Shown here piece by piece: positions 8,821 through 17,202 of a DNA stretch of 64,000 bases (the first letter of the stretch is position 1; each line of letters begins with the position of its first letter). Below the pieces are notes generated by a model that saw only the letters and a list, made by a program, of their open reading frames with translations, was not told the DNA's origin and did no database searches. The position numbers and the translations under genes are program-made. Location of the stretch: positions 1 to 64,000 of the forward strand of contig NZ_VTWH01000006.1 in the NCBI RefSeq assembly GCF_008369445.1. Reading direction: 5' to 3'. The DNA comes from Aureimonas fodinaquatilis (lineage in GTDB: Bacteria > Pseudomonadota > Alphaproteobacteria > Rhizobiales > Rhizobiaceae).

Positions 8821-10203
8821 TCAAATCGCCAGGAGCAAAGGTTCCGGCGCAGAACGCAGAAGATTGCCCACCACCCTCAGACCAGCCTGCAACTCTGCCT
8901 CTGAGGTTGAGCCAACTGAAATTCGAACCGCTGGCTGACTGATAGAGCCTGTCTGGAATGATCGCCCGGGTGCGATGGCCACACCGCGCAACCGCGCCTG
9001 AGAAACGAACAATTCCTCTTCCTGCACGGAAGCAAGCGGAATCCACAGATGCAGCCCCTCGGGATGCGCGCGGTAATGGATGCCGGCAAGTTCCTGCGCA
9101 GCCAGGCGCTGGCGTTGACGCAAAGCCTGTCGTTGCCAACGCACCAGTTCTGCGGCCGTGCCATCCACCACCCAGCGCGTTGCCAGTTCGGCAATCAGCG
9201 GAGTGGCGATCCAGTTTGTTACAAGATGCCGGTTCATCACCGCCGACAGCATTCTGTCCGGCACCGCCAGATAGCCGGTGCGCAGGCCCGGCAGAACGGT
9301 CTTTGTAAAAGAGGTGACGTAAAGCGTGCGTTCGGGCGCAAAGGCAGCCAGAGGCGGCGGGCGGTCTTCAATCAGTGGCCCCAGCACATCATTTTCAATA
9401 ATGCTGATGTCGTGCTTGCGCGCCACTTCCGCCAGTTGGGCGCGCCGCCTTTCGCCCATCAGCGAAGCTGTAGGGTTGATAACGGTAGGCTGCACAAACA
9501 CGGCGCGCACCACTTCAGACCGGCAGGCTGCGTCCAGCGCTTCCGGGATAATGCCCTCATCATCAATTTCCAGCGCTGCAAGATTGAGCCCAAGATACGA
9601 CGCCAGAGGAACCAGCGTATGGTGGCCGATCGCCTCAGTCGCAATTGTCGAACCTGGTGTGGCAACACTCATCAGTGCCGTGGTCATTCCCGCGGTGGCA
9701 CCGTTGGAAATGCAGATATTGGGAGCCTGCACTTCCAGGCCACACATCCGCAACCAGTCAACCGCCACTTGCCGGTGGCGAGGAAACACGACATTCGGCC
9801 GAAATGACAACACACTGGATGGCGGTAGATTTGCCGCCAGATCCACCAATGCCGTCTGCATCTTTTCAAGGTGCATTGGCTCACAGACCGGCTTCAGAAT
9901 AGAAAGGTCTACGATTTCGCCCAGCCGTTCAGGAATGTAAGGCAGTGAACCTTCCGGCTTTTCCGCTCGCACAAAACTGCCGCGGCCGATCTCTCCCGAT
10001 ATAAGACCCCGGCGGATCAATTCCTCGTAGGCGCGGCTGACGGTCTGCACCGAAATCTTCAATTCATCGGCCATGATGCGTTGCGGCGGCAGGCGCAGGC
10101 CGGCCGCAAGGCGTCCATCCCCTATCGCTCTTGCAATCTGGTCTGCAAGCGAAAGATAGACGGGCCTGCGCAGGGCTTCAGAATCAATGAACCACATTGT
10201 CAT
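8821..10203 (-). CDS. enuR: MocR/GntR-family ectoine catabolism regulator EnuR
   Basis: 460 residues from the ATG at 10203. An N-terminal GntR winged helix (residues about 12-80, PPQRIMADELKISVQTVSRAYEEL) is fused to a fold-type I aminotransferase-like domain. The PLP lysine is visible in VTSFTKTVLPGL (K301), matching the lysine known to hold PLP in characterised EnuR proteins. EnuR represses ectoine uptake and catabolism and is relieved by pathway intermediates (acetyl-diaminobutyrate, diaminobutyrate). The gene lies between ehuA (same strand) and divergent asnC, with related 14-mers in both intergenic regions, which suggests control of both arms and of itself. Confidence 0.92.
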   Translation of the reverse strand: MTMWFIDSEALRRPVYLSLADQIARAIGDGRLAAGLRLPPQRIMADELKISVQTVSRAYEELIRRGLISGEIGRGSFVRAEKPEGSLPYIPERLGEIVDLSILKPVCEPMHLEKMQTALVDLAANLPPSSVLSFRPNVVFPRHRQVAVDWLRMCGLEVQAPNICISNGATAGMTTALMSVATPGSTIATEAIGHHTLVPLASYLGLNLAALEIDDEGIIPEALDAACRSEVVRAVFVQPTVINPTASLMGERRRAQLAEVARKHDISIIENDVLGPLIEDRPPPLAAFAPERTLYVTSFTKTVLPGLRTGYLAVPDRMLSAVMNRHLVTNWIATPLIAELATRWVVDGTAAELVRWQRQALRQRQRLAAQELAGIHYRAHPEGLHLWIPLASVQEEELFVSQARLRGVAIAPGRSFQTGSISQPAVRISVGSTSEAELQAGLRVVGNLLRSAPEPLLLAI

Positions 10204-10219
10204 GAAAACATTTTTGCCG

Positions 10220-10233
10220 AAATCATAACAATT
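10220..10233. promoter_or_regulatory. Candidate EnuR operator in the enuR-asnC divergent promoter
   Basis: AAATCATAACAATT differs from the two copies upstream of ehuA in one or two central positions. It sits in the 87-base divergent region between enuR and asnC, where it could control both. Confidence 0.5.
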
Positions 10234-10290
10234 CACAATTGGAAAAAACTTCCCGCACCGCGTAAAACACACAAAATAGCAGGAACAAGC

Positions 10291-10779
10291 ATGAACGGAC
10301 CAAAACTCGACGCTCTTGATCTGAAAATCCTGTCCGCAATCCAGCGTGAAGGCAGGATTACCAAGCTGGCATTGGCAGAGCGTGTCGGGCTGTCTCCCAC
10401 ACCCTGCTGGATGCGCCTGAAAAGGCTGGAAAAGGCCGGCATTGTTGCCGGATATCAGGCGCGGTTGAATTTGCGGCTGGTTGCTCCGGTTACCGCGGTG
10501 CTGGTGGAGGTCACCCTAGGCAATCACCGGCAGATCGATTTTGACCGGTTCGAGCTGGCCATGCGGCAAAGCCTGCCCGTTGTTTCCTGCTGGGCGGTGG
10601 GTGGCGGCGTTGACTATATACTTAAGGTGGTTTGCCCGGATATTGACGCCTATCAGCGCTTGCTCGACAACTGGCTGGAGCGGGAAATCGGCATCAGCCG
10701 CTATTTCACATATATCATTACCCGGACTGTTAAAGAGGATGTGGATGCCCCGGTAGAATTGCTTGCCGCAAAAGAGTAA
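10291..10779 (+). CDS. asnC: Lrp/AsnC-family regulator of ectoine catabolism (DoeX-like)
   Basis: 162 residues: an N-terminal helix-turn-helix (LDLKILSAIQREGRITKLAL to LERVGLSPTPCWMRLKRLE region) and a C-terminal AsnC ligand-binding domain. ATG at 10291 is preceded by AGGAACAAGC. AsnC-type proteins are standard members of ectoine degradation clusters (DoeX in Halomonas) and are thought to activate them when the inducer accumulates. It heads the plus-strand arm with the GNAT, ssd and atf genes and is divergent from enuR. Confidence 0.88.
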   Translation: MNGPKLDALDLKILSAIQREGRITKLALAERVGLSPTPCWMRLKRLEKAGIVAGYQARLNLRLVAPVTAVLVEVTLGNHRQIDFDRFELAMRQSLPVVSCWAVGGGVDYILKVVCPDIDAYQRLLDNWLEREIGISRYFTYIITRTVKEDVDAPVELLAAKE

Positions 10780-10809
10780 TTCTGCCCCTCGATTGGCATG
10801 GAGATGCAA

Positions 10810-11247
10810 ATGAACCGACTGATCCGACCAGAAGACAAGGAAGAGTGGCTGGCCTTGTGGGAGGGGTATCAACGCTTCTACAAAGCAGAGATTCCGCGAG
10901 ATGTTTCGGAAAAGACGTTTGAGCGCCTGCTGGACCCGACAGAGCCGATGTTTGCTGCGCTGGCGATCGAGGACGGCAAGGCACTGGGGCTGGTGCACTA
11001 CATTTTCCATCGCTCCACCTGGACCACCGGCGATTATTGCTACTTGCAGGATTTGTTTGTGGCAGAGGGCTTACGCGGCAAAAGTCTGGGACGGCGGCTG
11101 ATTGATTTTGTCTATTCGGAAGCGGCAAAGGCAGGCGCGTCACGCGTTTACTGGCTCACTCACGAAACCAACCGTGCTGCCATGAAGCTGTATGATCAGG
11201 TGGCCGACCGGTCGGGCTTCCTGCAGTATCGCAAAGATCTGGACTGA
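10810..11247 (+). CDS. GNAT-family N-acetyltransferase in the ectoine cluster
   Basis: 145 residues of the GNAT fold, with the acetyl-CoA loop motif AEGLRGKSLGRRLIDF in the middle. I chose the ATG at 10810 because GGAG lies 6 bases upstream; in-frame ATGs at 10798 and 10804 have no such site. The gene starts 30 bases after asnC and is probably co-transcribed with it. Its substrate is unknown. Because diaminobutyrate acetyltransferase (EctA) is also a GNAT enzyme, acetylation of diaminobutyrate or a related pathway amine is an attractive but unproven idea. Confidence 0.75.
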   Translation: MNRLIRPEDKEEWLALWEGYQRFYKAEIPRDVSEKTFERLLDPTEPMFAALAIEDGKALGLVHYIFHRSTWTTGDYCYLQDLFVAEGLRGKSLGRRLIDFVYSEAAKAGASRVYWLTHETNRAAMKLYDQVADRSGFLQYRKDLD

Positions 11248-11392
11248 ATCTTTCACCTTAGGAGATTGTCTCTAGCGCATCCTCGCAATGAAGAGAGACT
11301 CTCTTCACGCAACTGCAAGATCAGACCAAAACGCGCGACCATGCTTTGTATGATGAACCTGTCTGCCGCAAGCCAAAAGATAGGTTGTCACA

Positions 11393-12886
11393 ATGAGCGC
11401 ATGTGTTGCCCGCCAGGACTTTCACCCCGCATTGGATCGCCTTGTTGACCGGCGGCTCTTTCGCCAGTTGGCCTATATTAACGGGCGCTGGACGGCAAAT
11501 TCTGACGACGCAACCTTTGAGGTGAACGACCCGGCAACCGGCCAGTCTCTGGGGTTTGTTGCCGCGCTTTCGCCTTCTGCAACAACCGCTGCCATTGATG
11601 CAGCGGATGAGGCAAAGGCTGGCTGGCAGGCAATGCTGCCCCAGGAACGCGGCGCCATTCTGACTCGCTGGTACGAGTTGATGGTCGCAGCAAAAGACGA
11701 TCTGGCGCTGCTGATGACCCTTGAACAGGGCAAGCCACTGGCAGAGTCGGCTGGCGAAATCGATTATGCGGCCTCTTTCGTGCAGTACTACGCCGAAGAA
11801 GCCAAACGAATTGCCGTGGAAAGCGTCACAAGCCACCTGCCTGGCGCAGCCATGAGCATTTCGCGCACGCCGCTTGGTGCCGTGGGCCTTGTAACGCCAT
11901 GGAATTTTCCATCGGCGATGTTGACGCGCAAGGCCGCTGCGGCACTTGCCGCGGGCTGCACCATTGTCGCACATCCTTCATCACAAACACCGTTTTCTGC
12001 TCTGGCTCTGGCCGAACTGGCAGAGCGTGCCGGCTTTCCTGCCGGTGTCCTGAACATCATAACCGGCAGCGCGTCGCAAATTGTGGGCACCATGTGCGCA
12101 GATCACCGGTTGCGAGCCATGAGTTTCACCGGGTCTACCGAAATTGGCCGGCTGATTGCGGCCCAATGCGCCCCGACTGTCAAACGGCTGATTATGGAAC
12201 TGGGCGGCAATGCGCCATTGATCATATTTGACGATGCTGACATTGACCGTGCGGTCAACATTGCCATTGACGCAAAATTTGCCACGTCCGGCCAGGACTG
12301 TCTTGCTGCCAACCGCATTTATGTTCAACGCCCGATTTATGAAAAATTTGCTGCCGCTTTTGCAGAGCGTGTAAGGGCGCTGAAGCTTGGCAATGGCTTG
12401 ACCGACAAGGTGGACATCGGCCCGCTGATGCATCAACGCGCGGTGGATAAGGTGGGCGAGCAGGTGCGCGATGCCCAGACGCGCGGCGCACGTGTGCTGG
12501 CGGGTGGAGATGTTTCAGACCACGGACCACTGTTTTTTACACCCACTGTGCTGGTGGATGTGCCCGATGACGCGCTGATCATGCGCGAGGAAACCTTTGG
12601 CCCGGTTGCCGCGCTGACAGTGTTTGACAGTGAAAATGAAGTGCTGCACAAGGCAAACGACACTGAGTATGGATTGGTGGCATATCTGGTCACCCGCGAC
12701 GCCGCCCGCATCGCTCGGATGAGCGCGGCACTGGAATATGGAATGGTGGCCGTAAATCGCGTCAAAATCACCGGTGCGCCTGTTCCTTTTGGCGGCGTAA
12801 AGCAATCGGGCCTTGGCCGGGAAGGTTCGCGGCACGGGCTCGAAGCCTTCACAGACATCAAATATGTCTGCCTTGACCTTGGCTGA
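11393..12886 (+). CDS. doeC: Succinate/aspartate-semialdehyde dehydrogenase of ectoine catabolism (DoeC/Ssd)
   Basis: 497-residue aldehyde dehydrogenase. The catalytic Glu lies in MELGGNAPLI and the catalytic Cys in SGQDCLAANRIYV; the NAD-binding FTGSTEIGR loop is also present. It resembles GabD-type enzymes. In this locus it should oxidise L-aspartate beta-semialdehyde, made by the neighbouring transaminase, to L-aspartate. It lies between the GNAT gene and atf, in the same order as in other eut clusters (asnC-ssd-atf). A role in 4-aminobutyrate breakdown cannot be excluded from sequence alone. Confidence 0.9.
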   Translation: MSACVARQDFHPALDRLVDRRLFRQLAYINGRWTANSDDATFEVNDPATGQSLGFVAALSPSATTAAIDAADEAKAGWQAMLPQERGAILTRWYELMVAAKDDLALLMTLEQGKPLAESAGEIDYAASFVQYYAEEAKRIAVESVTSHLPGAAMSISRTPLGAVGLVTPWNFPSAMLTRKAAAALAAGCTIVAHPSSQTPFSALALAELAERAGFPAGVLNIITGSASQIVGTMCADHRLRAMSFTGSTEIGRLIAAQCAPTVKRLIMELGGNAPLIIFDDADIDRAVNIAIDAKFATSGQDCLAANRIYVQRPIYEKFAAAFAERVRALKLGNGLTDKVDIGPLMHQRAVDKVGEQVRDAQTRGARVLAGGDVSDHGPLFFTPTVLVDVPDDALIMREETFGPVAALTVFDSENEVLHKANDTEYGLVAYLVTRDAARIARMSAALEYGMVAVNRVKITGAPVPFGGVKQSGLGREGSRHGLEAFTDIKYVCLDLG

Positions 12887-12951
12887 GGCGTTCCACCCCT
12901 CCAAATGACTGCATTTGCTAATTTGACAACAATTCGAAAGGCTGGCGAACC

Positions 12952-14340
12952 ATGCTGGACCAGAACATCGGCGACAATGAACTGACCGCTTACGACCGCG
13001 ATCATTTCTTCCACCCTTCCACCCATATGGGCATGCATGCCCGTGGCGAATCCCCCAACCGGATTATTGCGGGCGGCAAGGGCGCAACCATTGTTGACAG
13101 CACCGGCAAGGAGAGCCTGGACGCGTTTGCCGGCCTGTATTGCGTGAATGTCGGCTATGGCCGCACTGAAATTGCCGACGCCATTGCCGAACAGGCCCAC
13201 AAGCTGGCCTATTACCATTCCTATGCGGGCAATGGTTCAGAAGCGTCAATCCGCCTGTCCAAAATGATCATCGACCGGGCACCGGCCAATATGAGCCGGG
13301 TGTATTTCGGCCTTTCCGGATCGGACGCCAACGAAACCAATATCAAGCTGATCTGGTACTACAACAACGTTCTGGGTCGCCCGGAAAAGAAGAAGATCAT
13401 TTCACGCTGGCGGGGTTATCATGGCTCCGGCATCATGACCGGGTCTTTGACAGGCCTGGAGCTGTTCCACAACGCATTCGACCTGCCCCGCGCGCCCATT
13501 CTTCATACGGAAGCGCCGTATTATTATCGCCGCGCTGACCTTTCGATGAGCGAAGAGCAGTTTTCGCAGCATTGCGCCGACAAGCTGGAAGAGATGATCC
13601 TGGCAGAAGGCCCGGACACAGTTGCCGCCTTTATTGGCGAGCCTGTTCTTGGCACCGGCGGCATTGTGCCACCACCGGCAGGCTACTGGCAGAAAATCCA
13701 GGCTGTGTTGAAGAAGTACGATGTGCTGCTGGTGGCTGACGAGGTCGTGACCGGGTTCGGCCGTCTGGGTTCCATGTTCGGTTCTGACCATTACGGCATC
13801 GAAGCCGATCTGATCACCATCGCCAAGGGTCTGACCTCTGCCTATCTGCCGCTTTCCGGCACAATCGTTTCCGACAAGGTCTGGCAGGTTCTGGTTCAGG
13901 GCTCTGACTCGCTTGGCGTCATTGGCCATGGCTGGACCTATTCCGCGCACCCGCTTTGCGCCGCTGCGGGCATTGCCAACCTTGAGCTGATCGACAAGCT
14001 GGACCTGGTGAAAAATGCCGGCGAAACCGGCACATATCTTCGCGCTGCGTTGAATGATGCTTTGGCCGGCAACCCGATTGTTGGCGAAATTCGTGGCGAG
14101 GGCCTGCTGGCTGCTGTTGAATTTGTTGCCGATCGTGATGACCGCGTGTTCTTTGACCCCGCGCTCAAGGTTGGCCCGCAGATTGCCGCCGCATTGTTTG
14201 AGCGTGGCGTGATCGGCCGTGGTATGCCGCAGGGCGACATTCTTGGCTTTGCACCACCTTTCTGCCTGACACAGGAAGAAGCCGACAGGGTTGCGGCCGC
14301 CACCAAGTCAGCCGTCGAGGCTGTTGCCGCCAAGCTGTAA
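12952..14340 (+). CDS. doeD: Diaminobutyrate transaminase (DoeD/Atf), class III
   Basis: 462 residues of class III (omega) aminotransferase. The PLP contacts are visible: LLVADEVVTGFGR (D263) and ITIAKGLTSAYLPLSG (K292). It should convert L-2,4-diaminobutyrate from EutE into aspartate semialdehyde, the substrate of the upstream dehydrogenase. The gene ends the plus-strand arm and converges on the oligopeptide transporter, with three palindromic units in between. Pyruvate-dependent relatives use other omega-amino donors, so the substrate rests on context. Confidence 0.9.
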   Translation: MLDQNIGDNELTAYDRDHFFHPSTHMGMHARGESPNRIIAGGKGATIVDSTGKESLDAFAGLYCVNVGYGRTEIADAIAEQAHKLAYYHSYAGNGSEASIRLSKMIIDRAPANMSRVYFGLSGSDANETNIKLIWYYNNVLGRPEKKKIISRWRGYHGSGIMTGSLTGLELFHNAFDLPRAPILHTEAPYYYRRADLSMSEEQFSQHCADKLEEMILAEGPDTVAAFIGEPVLGTGGIVPPPAGYWQKIQAVLKKYDVLLVADEVVTGFGRLGSMFGSDHYGIEADLITIAKGLTSAYLPLSGTIVSDKVWQVLVQGSDSLGVIGHGWTYSAHPLCAAAGIANLELIDKLDLVKNAGETGTYLRAALNDALAGNPIVGEIRGEGLLAAVEFVADRDDRVFFDPALKVGPQIAAALFERGVIGRGMPQGDILGFAPPFCLTQEEADRVAAATKSAVEAVAAKL

Positions 14341-14352
14341 CGACCAGAGCTC

Positions 14353-14582
14353 AGACCGTTTCAGGCGATCTCCGGATCACCAGATACGGTCTAACTCTTG
14401 TTTTTGTCGCATTGTCCTAAGGTTGAAGCGTTTCCGCTTCAACCGGAAATGCTGAAACTCTTTGTCTTATCGCATTGTCCTGAGGTTGAAGCGATTCCGC
14501 CTCAACCGGAAATGCTGAAACTCTTTGTTTTGTCGCATTGTCCTGAGGTTGAAGCGATTCCGCTTCAACCGGAAATGCTCTA
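14353..14582 (+). repeat. Composite palindromic element with three stem-2 units
   Basis: A stem-1 region (AGACCGT/ACGGTCT) is followed by three copies of box plus stem 2. The boxes CGCATTGTCCT lie at about 14408, 14470 and 14533, each followed by GGTTGAAGCG - NTTC - CGCTTCAACC or a close variant and a GGAAATGCT tail. The units are spaced about 62 bases apart. The element fills the convergent gap between atf and the dipeptide transporter ATPase and may act in termination or 3'-end protection for both. Confidence 0.75.
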
Positions 14583-15410
14583 GGCCGCCCGACGGGCCGC
14601 CAGTCTGGCTCGAATGCTTTCAACATCGGATTTGGGCGTGGCAGCAAACAAGGTCCGTGTATAGGCGTGTTGCGGATCGGCGAAAACCGCCTCCCGCGTG
14701 CCATACTCAACCGCCTCGCCCAGATACATCACCATCACCTCATCTGCGATGTAGCGCACGACAGACAGGTCGTGGCTGACAAACACATAGGTCAGATCAA
14801 ATTCGTCCTGCAAATCGGCCAACAGGTTCAGAATCTGCGCCTGTACGGACAGATCCAGCGCAGAAACCGGCTCATCCAGCACCAGAAGGCCCGGAGACAG
14901 CATTAATGCCCGGGCAATCGCTATCCGCTGCCTCTGCCCACCTGAAAACATGTGCGGATAGCGGTTGTAATGCTCTTCCAGCAAGCCGACCTTGACCAGC
15001 ATGCGCATTGCCCGGTCGCGCCGTTCTGCCTTGTTGGCATCCGTGTTCAACAACAGTGGTTCACACAGAGCATCGCCGATTTTCTGGCGCGGATTGAGCG
15101 AGCCGTACGGGTTTTGAAACACCATCTGCACTTTTCGCCGCATGTCGCGGGTGATGCCGGTTTTGGCGATGTCCAATGGCTGGCCGTCAATGGCCAGAGT
15201 GCCACTGGTCGGGGCATCAATCAGCGTCAGGATGCGCGCCAGCGTTGACTTGCCAGACCCGGATTCGCCGACAATCGCCAGCGTCCTGCCCTTTTGCAAC
15301 GAAAGGCTGATGCCGCGCACGGCGTGAATTGTTTTTGTGCCGCCAAATATCCCGCGCGACACGTGGTAATCCCGTTTGATATTGCTGGCCTCAAGCGCAA
15401 TCTGAGCCAT
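14580..15410 (-). CDS. Dipeptide/oligopeptide ABC transporter ATPase (DppF/OppF-type)
   Basis: 276 residues from the ATG at 15410, which overlaps the dppD stop as TGATG; a GTG at 15413 is possible. Walker A is GESGSGKST, the signature FSGGQRQRIAIARAL, Walker B LLVLDEPVSALDLS, and the C-terminal oligopeptide-transporter extension is present. It energises peptide uptake together with the DppD-like ATPase. The start DYHVSRGIFGG is typical of the F subunit. The peptide range cannot be predicted. Confidence 0.88.
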   Translation of the reverse strand: MAQIALEASNIKRDYHVSRGIFGGTKTIHAVRGISLSLQKGRTLAIVGESGSGKSTLARILTLIDAPTSGTLAIDGQPLDIAKTGITRDMRRKVQMVFQNPYGSLNPRQKIGDALCEPLLLNTDANKAERRDRAMRMLVKVGLLEEHYNRYPHMFSGGQRQRIAIARALMLSPGLLVLDEPVSALDLSVQAQILNLLADLQDEFDLTYVFVSHDLSVVRYIADEVMVMYLGEAVEYGTREAVFADPQHAYTRTLFAATPKSDVESIRARLAARRAA

Positions 15411-16246
15411 CACATGGCCTCCTCTGCCATGAAGTCGGCAACTGTGGGCAATCTGTCACCCGTGGCATTTTCCGGCAAAGCGGAAAGCAGCGCCTGCGTA
15501 TAGCGATTTTGCGGATTTTCAAACAATGACAGGACGTCGGCTTCTTCCATCTTCCGTCCCTTATATTGCACGATAACCCGATCGGCTGTTTCAGCCACCA
15601 CCCCCATATCGTGAGTGATCATGATAAGGCCCATGCCCTGGTCCGCCTGCATTTTCATCAACAGGTCCAGAATCTGCTTCTGAATCGTCACATCCAGCGC
15701 CGTTGTCGGCTCATCAGCAATCAACAGCTTGGGGTTGCAGGCAATCGCCATGGCAATCATGACGCGCTGCGCCTGTCCGCCAGACATCTGATGCGGAAAG
15801 CTGGAAAGCCGGTCTGCCGCATCACGTATCCCCACCGCTTCCAGGAGTTCAATTGCCCGCTTGCGACGCGCGGATCGACCCAGCTTCATGTGAATGCGCA
15901 AGACCTCCATGATCTGGAAGCCAACAGTGAAGCAAGGATTCAGGCTGGCTCCCGGCTCCTGAAAAATCATGGCCATATCCCGCCCGACAATTTCACGACG
16001 CTGGGCCGATGTCAGGTTTTGAAGATCACGGCCATCAAACATCATCCGGTCAGCGGTGACATGGGCGCTGGCGGGCAATATTCCCATCACGGCCAGCATT
16101 CCCACGGACTTGCCGGAGCCGGATTCACCGACAATGGCAAGCACCTCGCCTTTTTCCACCGAAAGATCGATGCCATCCACGGCACGGAACCTGCCGGTGA
16201 CGGTTTCAAACTCGACGCTCAGATTGCGAATTTCCAACAGGGCCAT
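15410..16246 (-). CDS. Dipeptide/oligopeptide ABC transporter ATPase (DppD/OppD-type)
   Basis: 278 residues. Walker A is GESGSGKSV, the signature [15 protein letters not shown], Walker [15 protein letters not shown], and the C-terminal segment ([12 protein letters not shown]) is characteristic of D subunits. It starts 3 bases after the permease gene and overlaps the F subunit gene by one base, so the two ATPases are probably translated in step. Confidence 0.88.
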   Translation of the reverse strand: MALLEIRNLSVEFETVTGRFRAVDGIDLSVEKGEVLAIVGESGSGKSVGMLAVMGILPASAHVTADRMMFDGRDLQNLTSAQRREIVGRDMAMIFQEPGASLNPCFTVGFQIMEVLRIHMKLGRSARRKRAIELLEAVGIRDAADRLSSFPHQMSGGQAQRVMIAMAIACNPKLLIADEPTTALDVTIQKQILDLLMKMQADQGMGLIMITHDMGVVAETADRVIVQYKGRKMEEADVLSLFENPQNRYTQALLSALPENATGDRLPTVADFMAEEAM

Positions 16247-16249
16247 GGT

Positions 16250-17191
16250 TCAGCCTTTCCGCATTCTGGGGTCAAGCGCGTCGCGCAGGCCATCACCAAC
16301 CAGATTGATGGCCAGAACAGTGATCAGAATTGCCAGGCCGGGAAATGTAACGACCCACCATGCGCGCAGCACGAATTCCTGCGCTTCAGCCAGCATTGTG
16401 CCCCATTCCGGAGTTGGGGGTTGCGCACCCATGCCCAGAAAGCCCAGTGCCGCCGCATCCAGAATGGCGTTGGAAAAGGACAATGTGGCCTGCACGATCA
16501 ACGGACCAAGACAATTCGGCAAAATGGTTTTGAACATCAACCGCAGTGGCCCTGCCCCGGCCACGCGCGCGGCTGTTACATATTCTCGCTCGCGCTCTGC
16601 CAGCACGGAAGCGCGTGTGAGACGAACAAAATGCGGTTGCAGCACCAGTGCAATGGCGATCATGGCATTGGTAAGCCCGGGGCCGAGAACCGCGACCAGC
16701 ACAAGTGCCAGCAGAAGCGAGGGAAACGCCAGAATAACATCCATCAGCCGCATGATCACGGTATCGACGAAACCGCGCACATAACCGGCAATCATGCCAA
16801 TCACGATGCCGGTTGAAACCGACAGGGTCACGACGAACAGGCCGATAAAAAGTGAATAACGCGCGCCGTAGATCAACCGGGACAGGATATCGCGCCCGAC
16901 AGCATCCGTGCCCAGCGGAAACGCCCACTGCCCGCCAGTCATCCAGAAAGGTGGCAGCAACAGCGCCGACCGGTTCTGCGCAACCGGATTGTGCGGAGCT
17001 ATCAGTGGCGCGGAAATGGCGATCAGCACCACCAGAGCAAAGATGATCAGGCCGACAACCGCGCCCTTGTTGCTGGAGAAATAGTACCAGAATTCCCGAA
17101 ACATTTCCCGACGCACATTGGGCGGCGGTGGCGGCGTCAGAATATTTGATCCGACCAGTGCCTCGGATTCCTGTGCCTCAATATGGCTCAT
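16250..17191 (-). CDS. Dipeptide ABC transporter permease (DppC-type)
   Basis: 313 residues with the OppC/DppC N-terminal cytoplasmic stretch and about six membrane helices. Family phrases are present: GTDAVGRDILSRLIYGARYS, and the EAA loop REREYVTAARVAGAGPLRLM. It forms the inner-membrane channel with the DppB-like subunit. It lies 11 bases downstream of that gene and 3 bases upstream of the DppD-like ATPase. Confidence 0.9.
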   Translation of the reverse strand: MSHIEAQESEALVGSNILTPPPPPNVRREMFREFWYYFSSNKGAVVGLIIFALVVLIAISAPLIAPHNPVAQNRSALLLPPFWMTGGQWAFPLGTDAVGRDILSRLIYGARYSLFIGLFVVTLSVSTGIVIGMIAGYVRGFVDTVIMRLMDVILAFPSLLLALVLVAVLGPGLTNAMIAIALVLQPHFVRLTRASVLAEREREYVTAARVAGAGPLRLMFKTILPNCLGPLIVQATLSFSNAILDAAALGFLGMGAQPPTPEWGTMLAEAQEFVLRAWWVVTFPGLAILITVLAINLVGDGLRDALDPRMRKG

Positions 17192-17202
17192 GGCAATAAT
17201 CC

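Noticed and set aside
14407-14582. Three regularly spaced repeats, CRISPR-like at first sight
   Set aside because: The repeats are themselves hairpins with near-identical text between them; there are no variable spacers and no cas genes.
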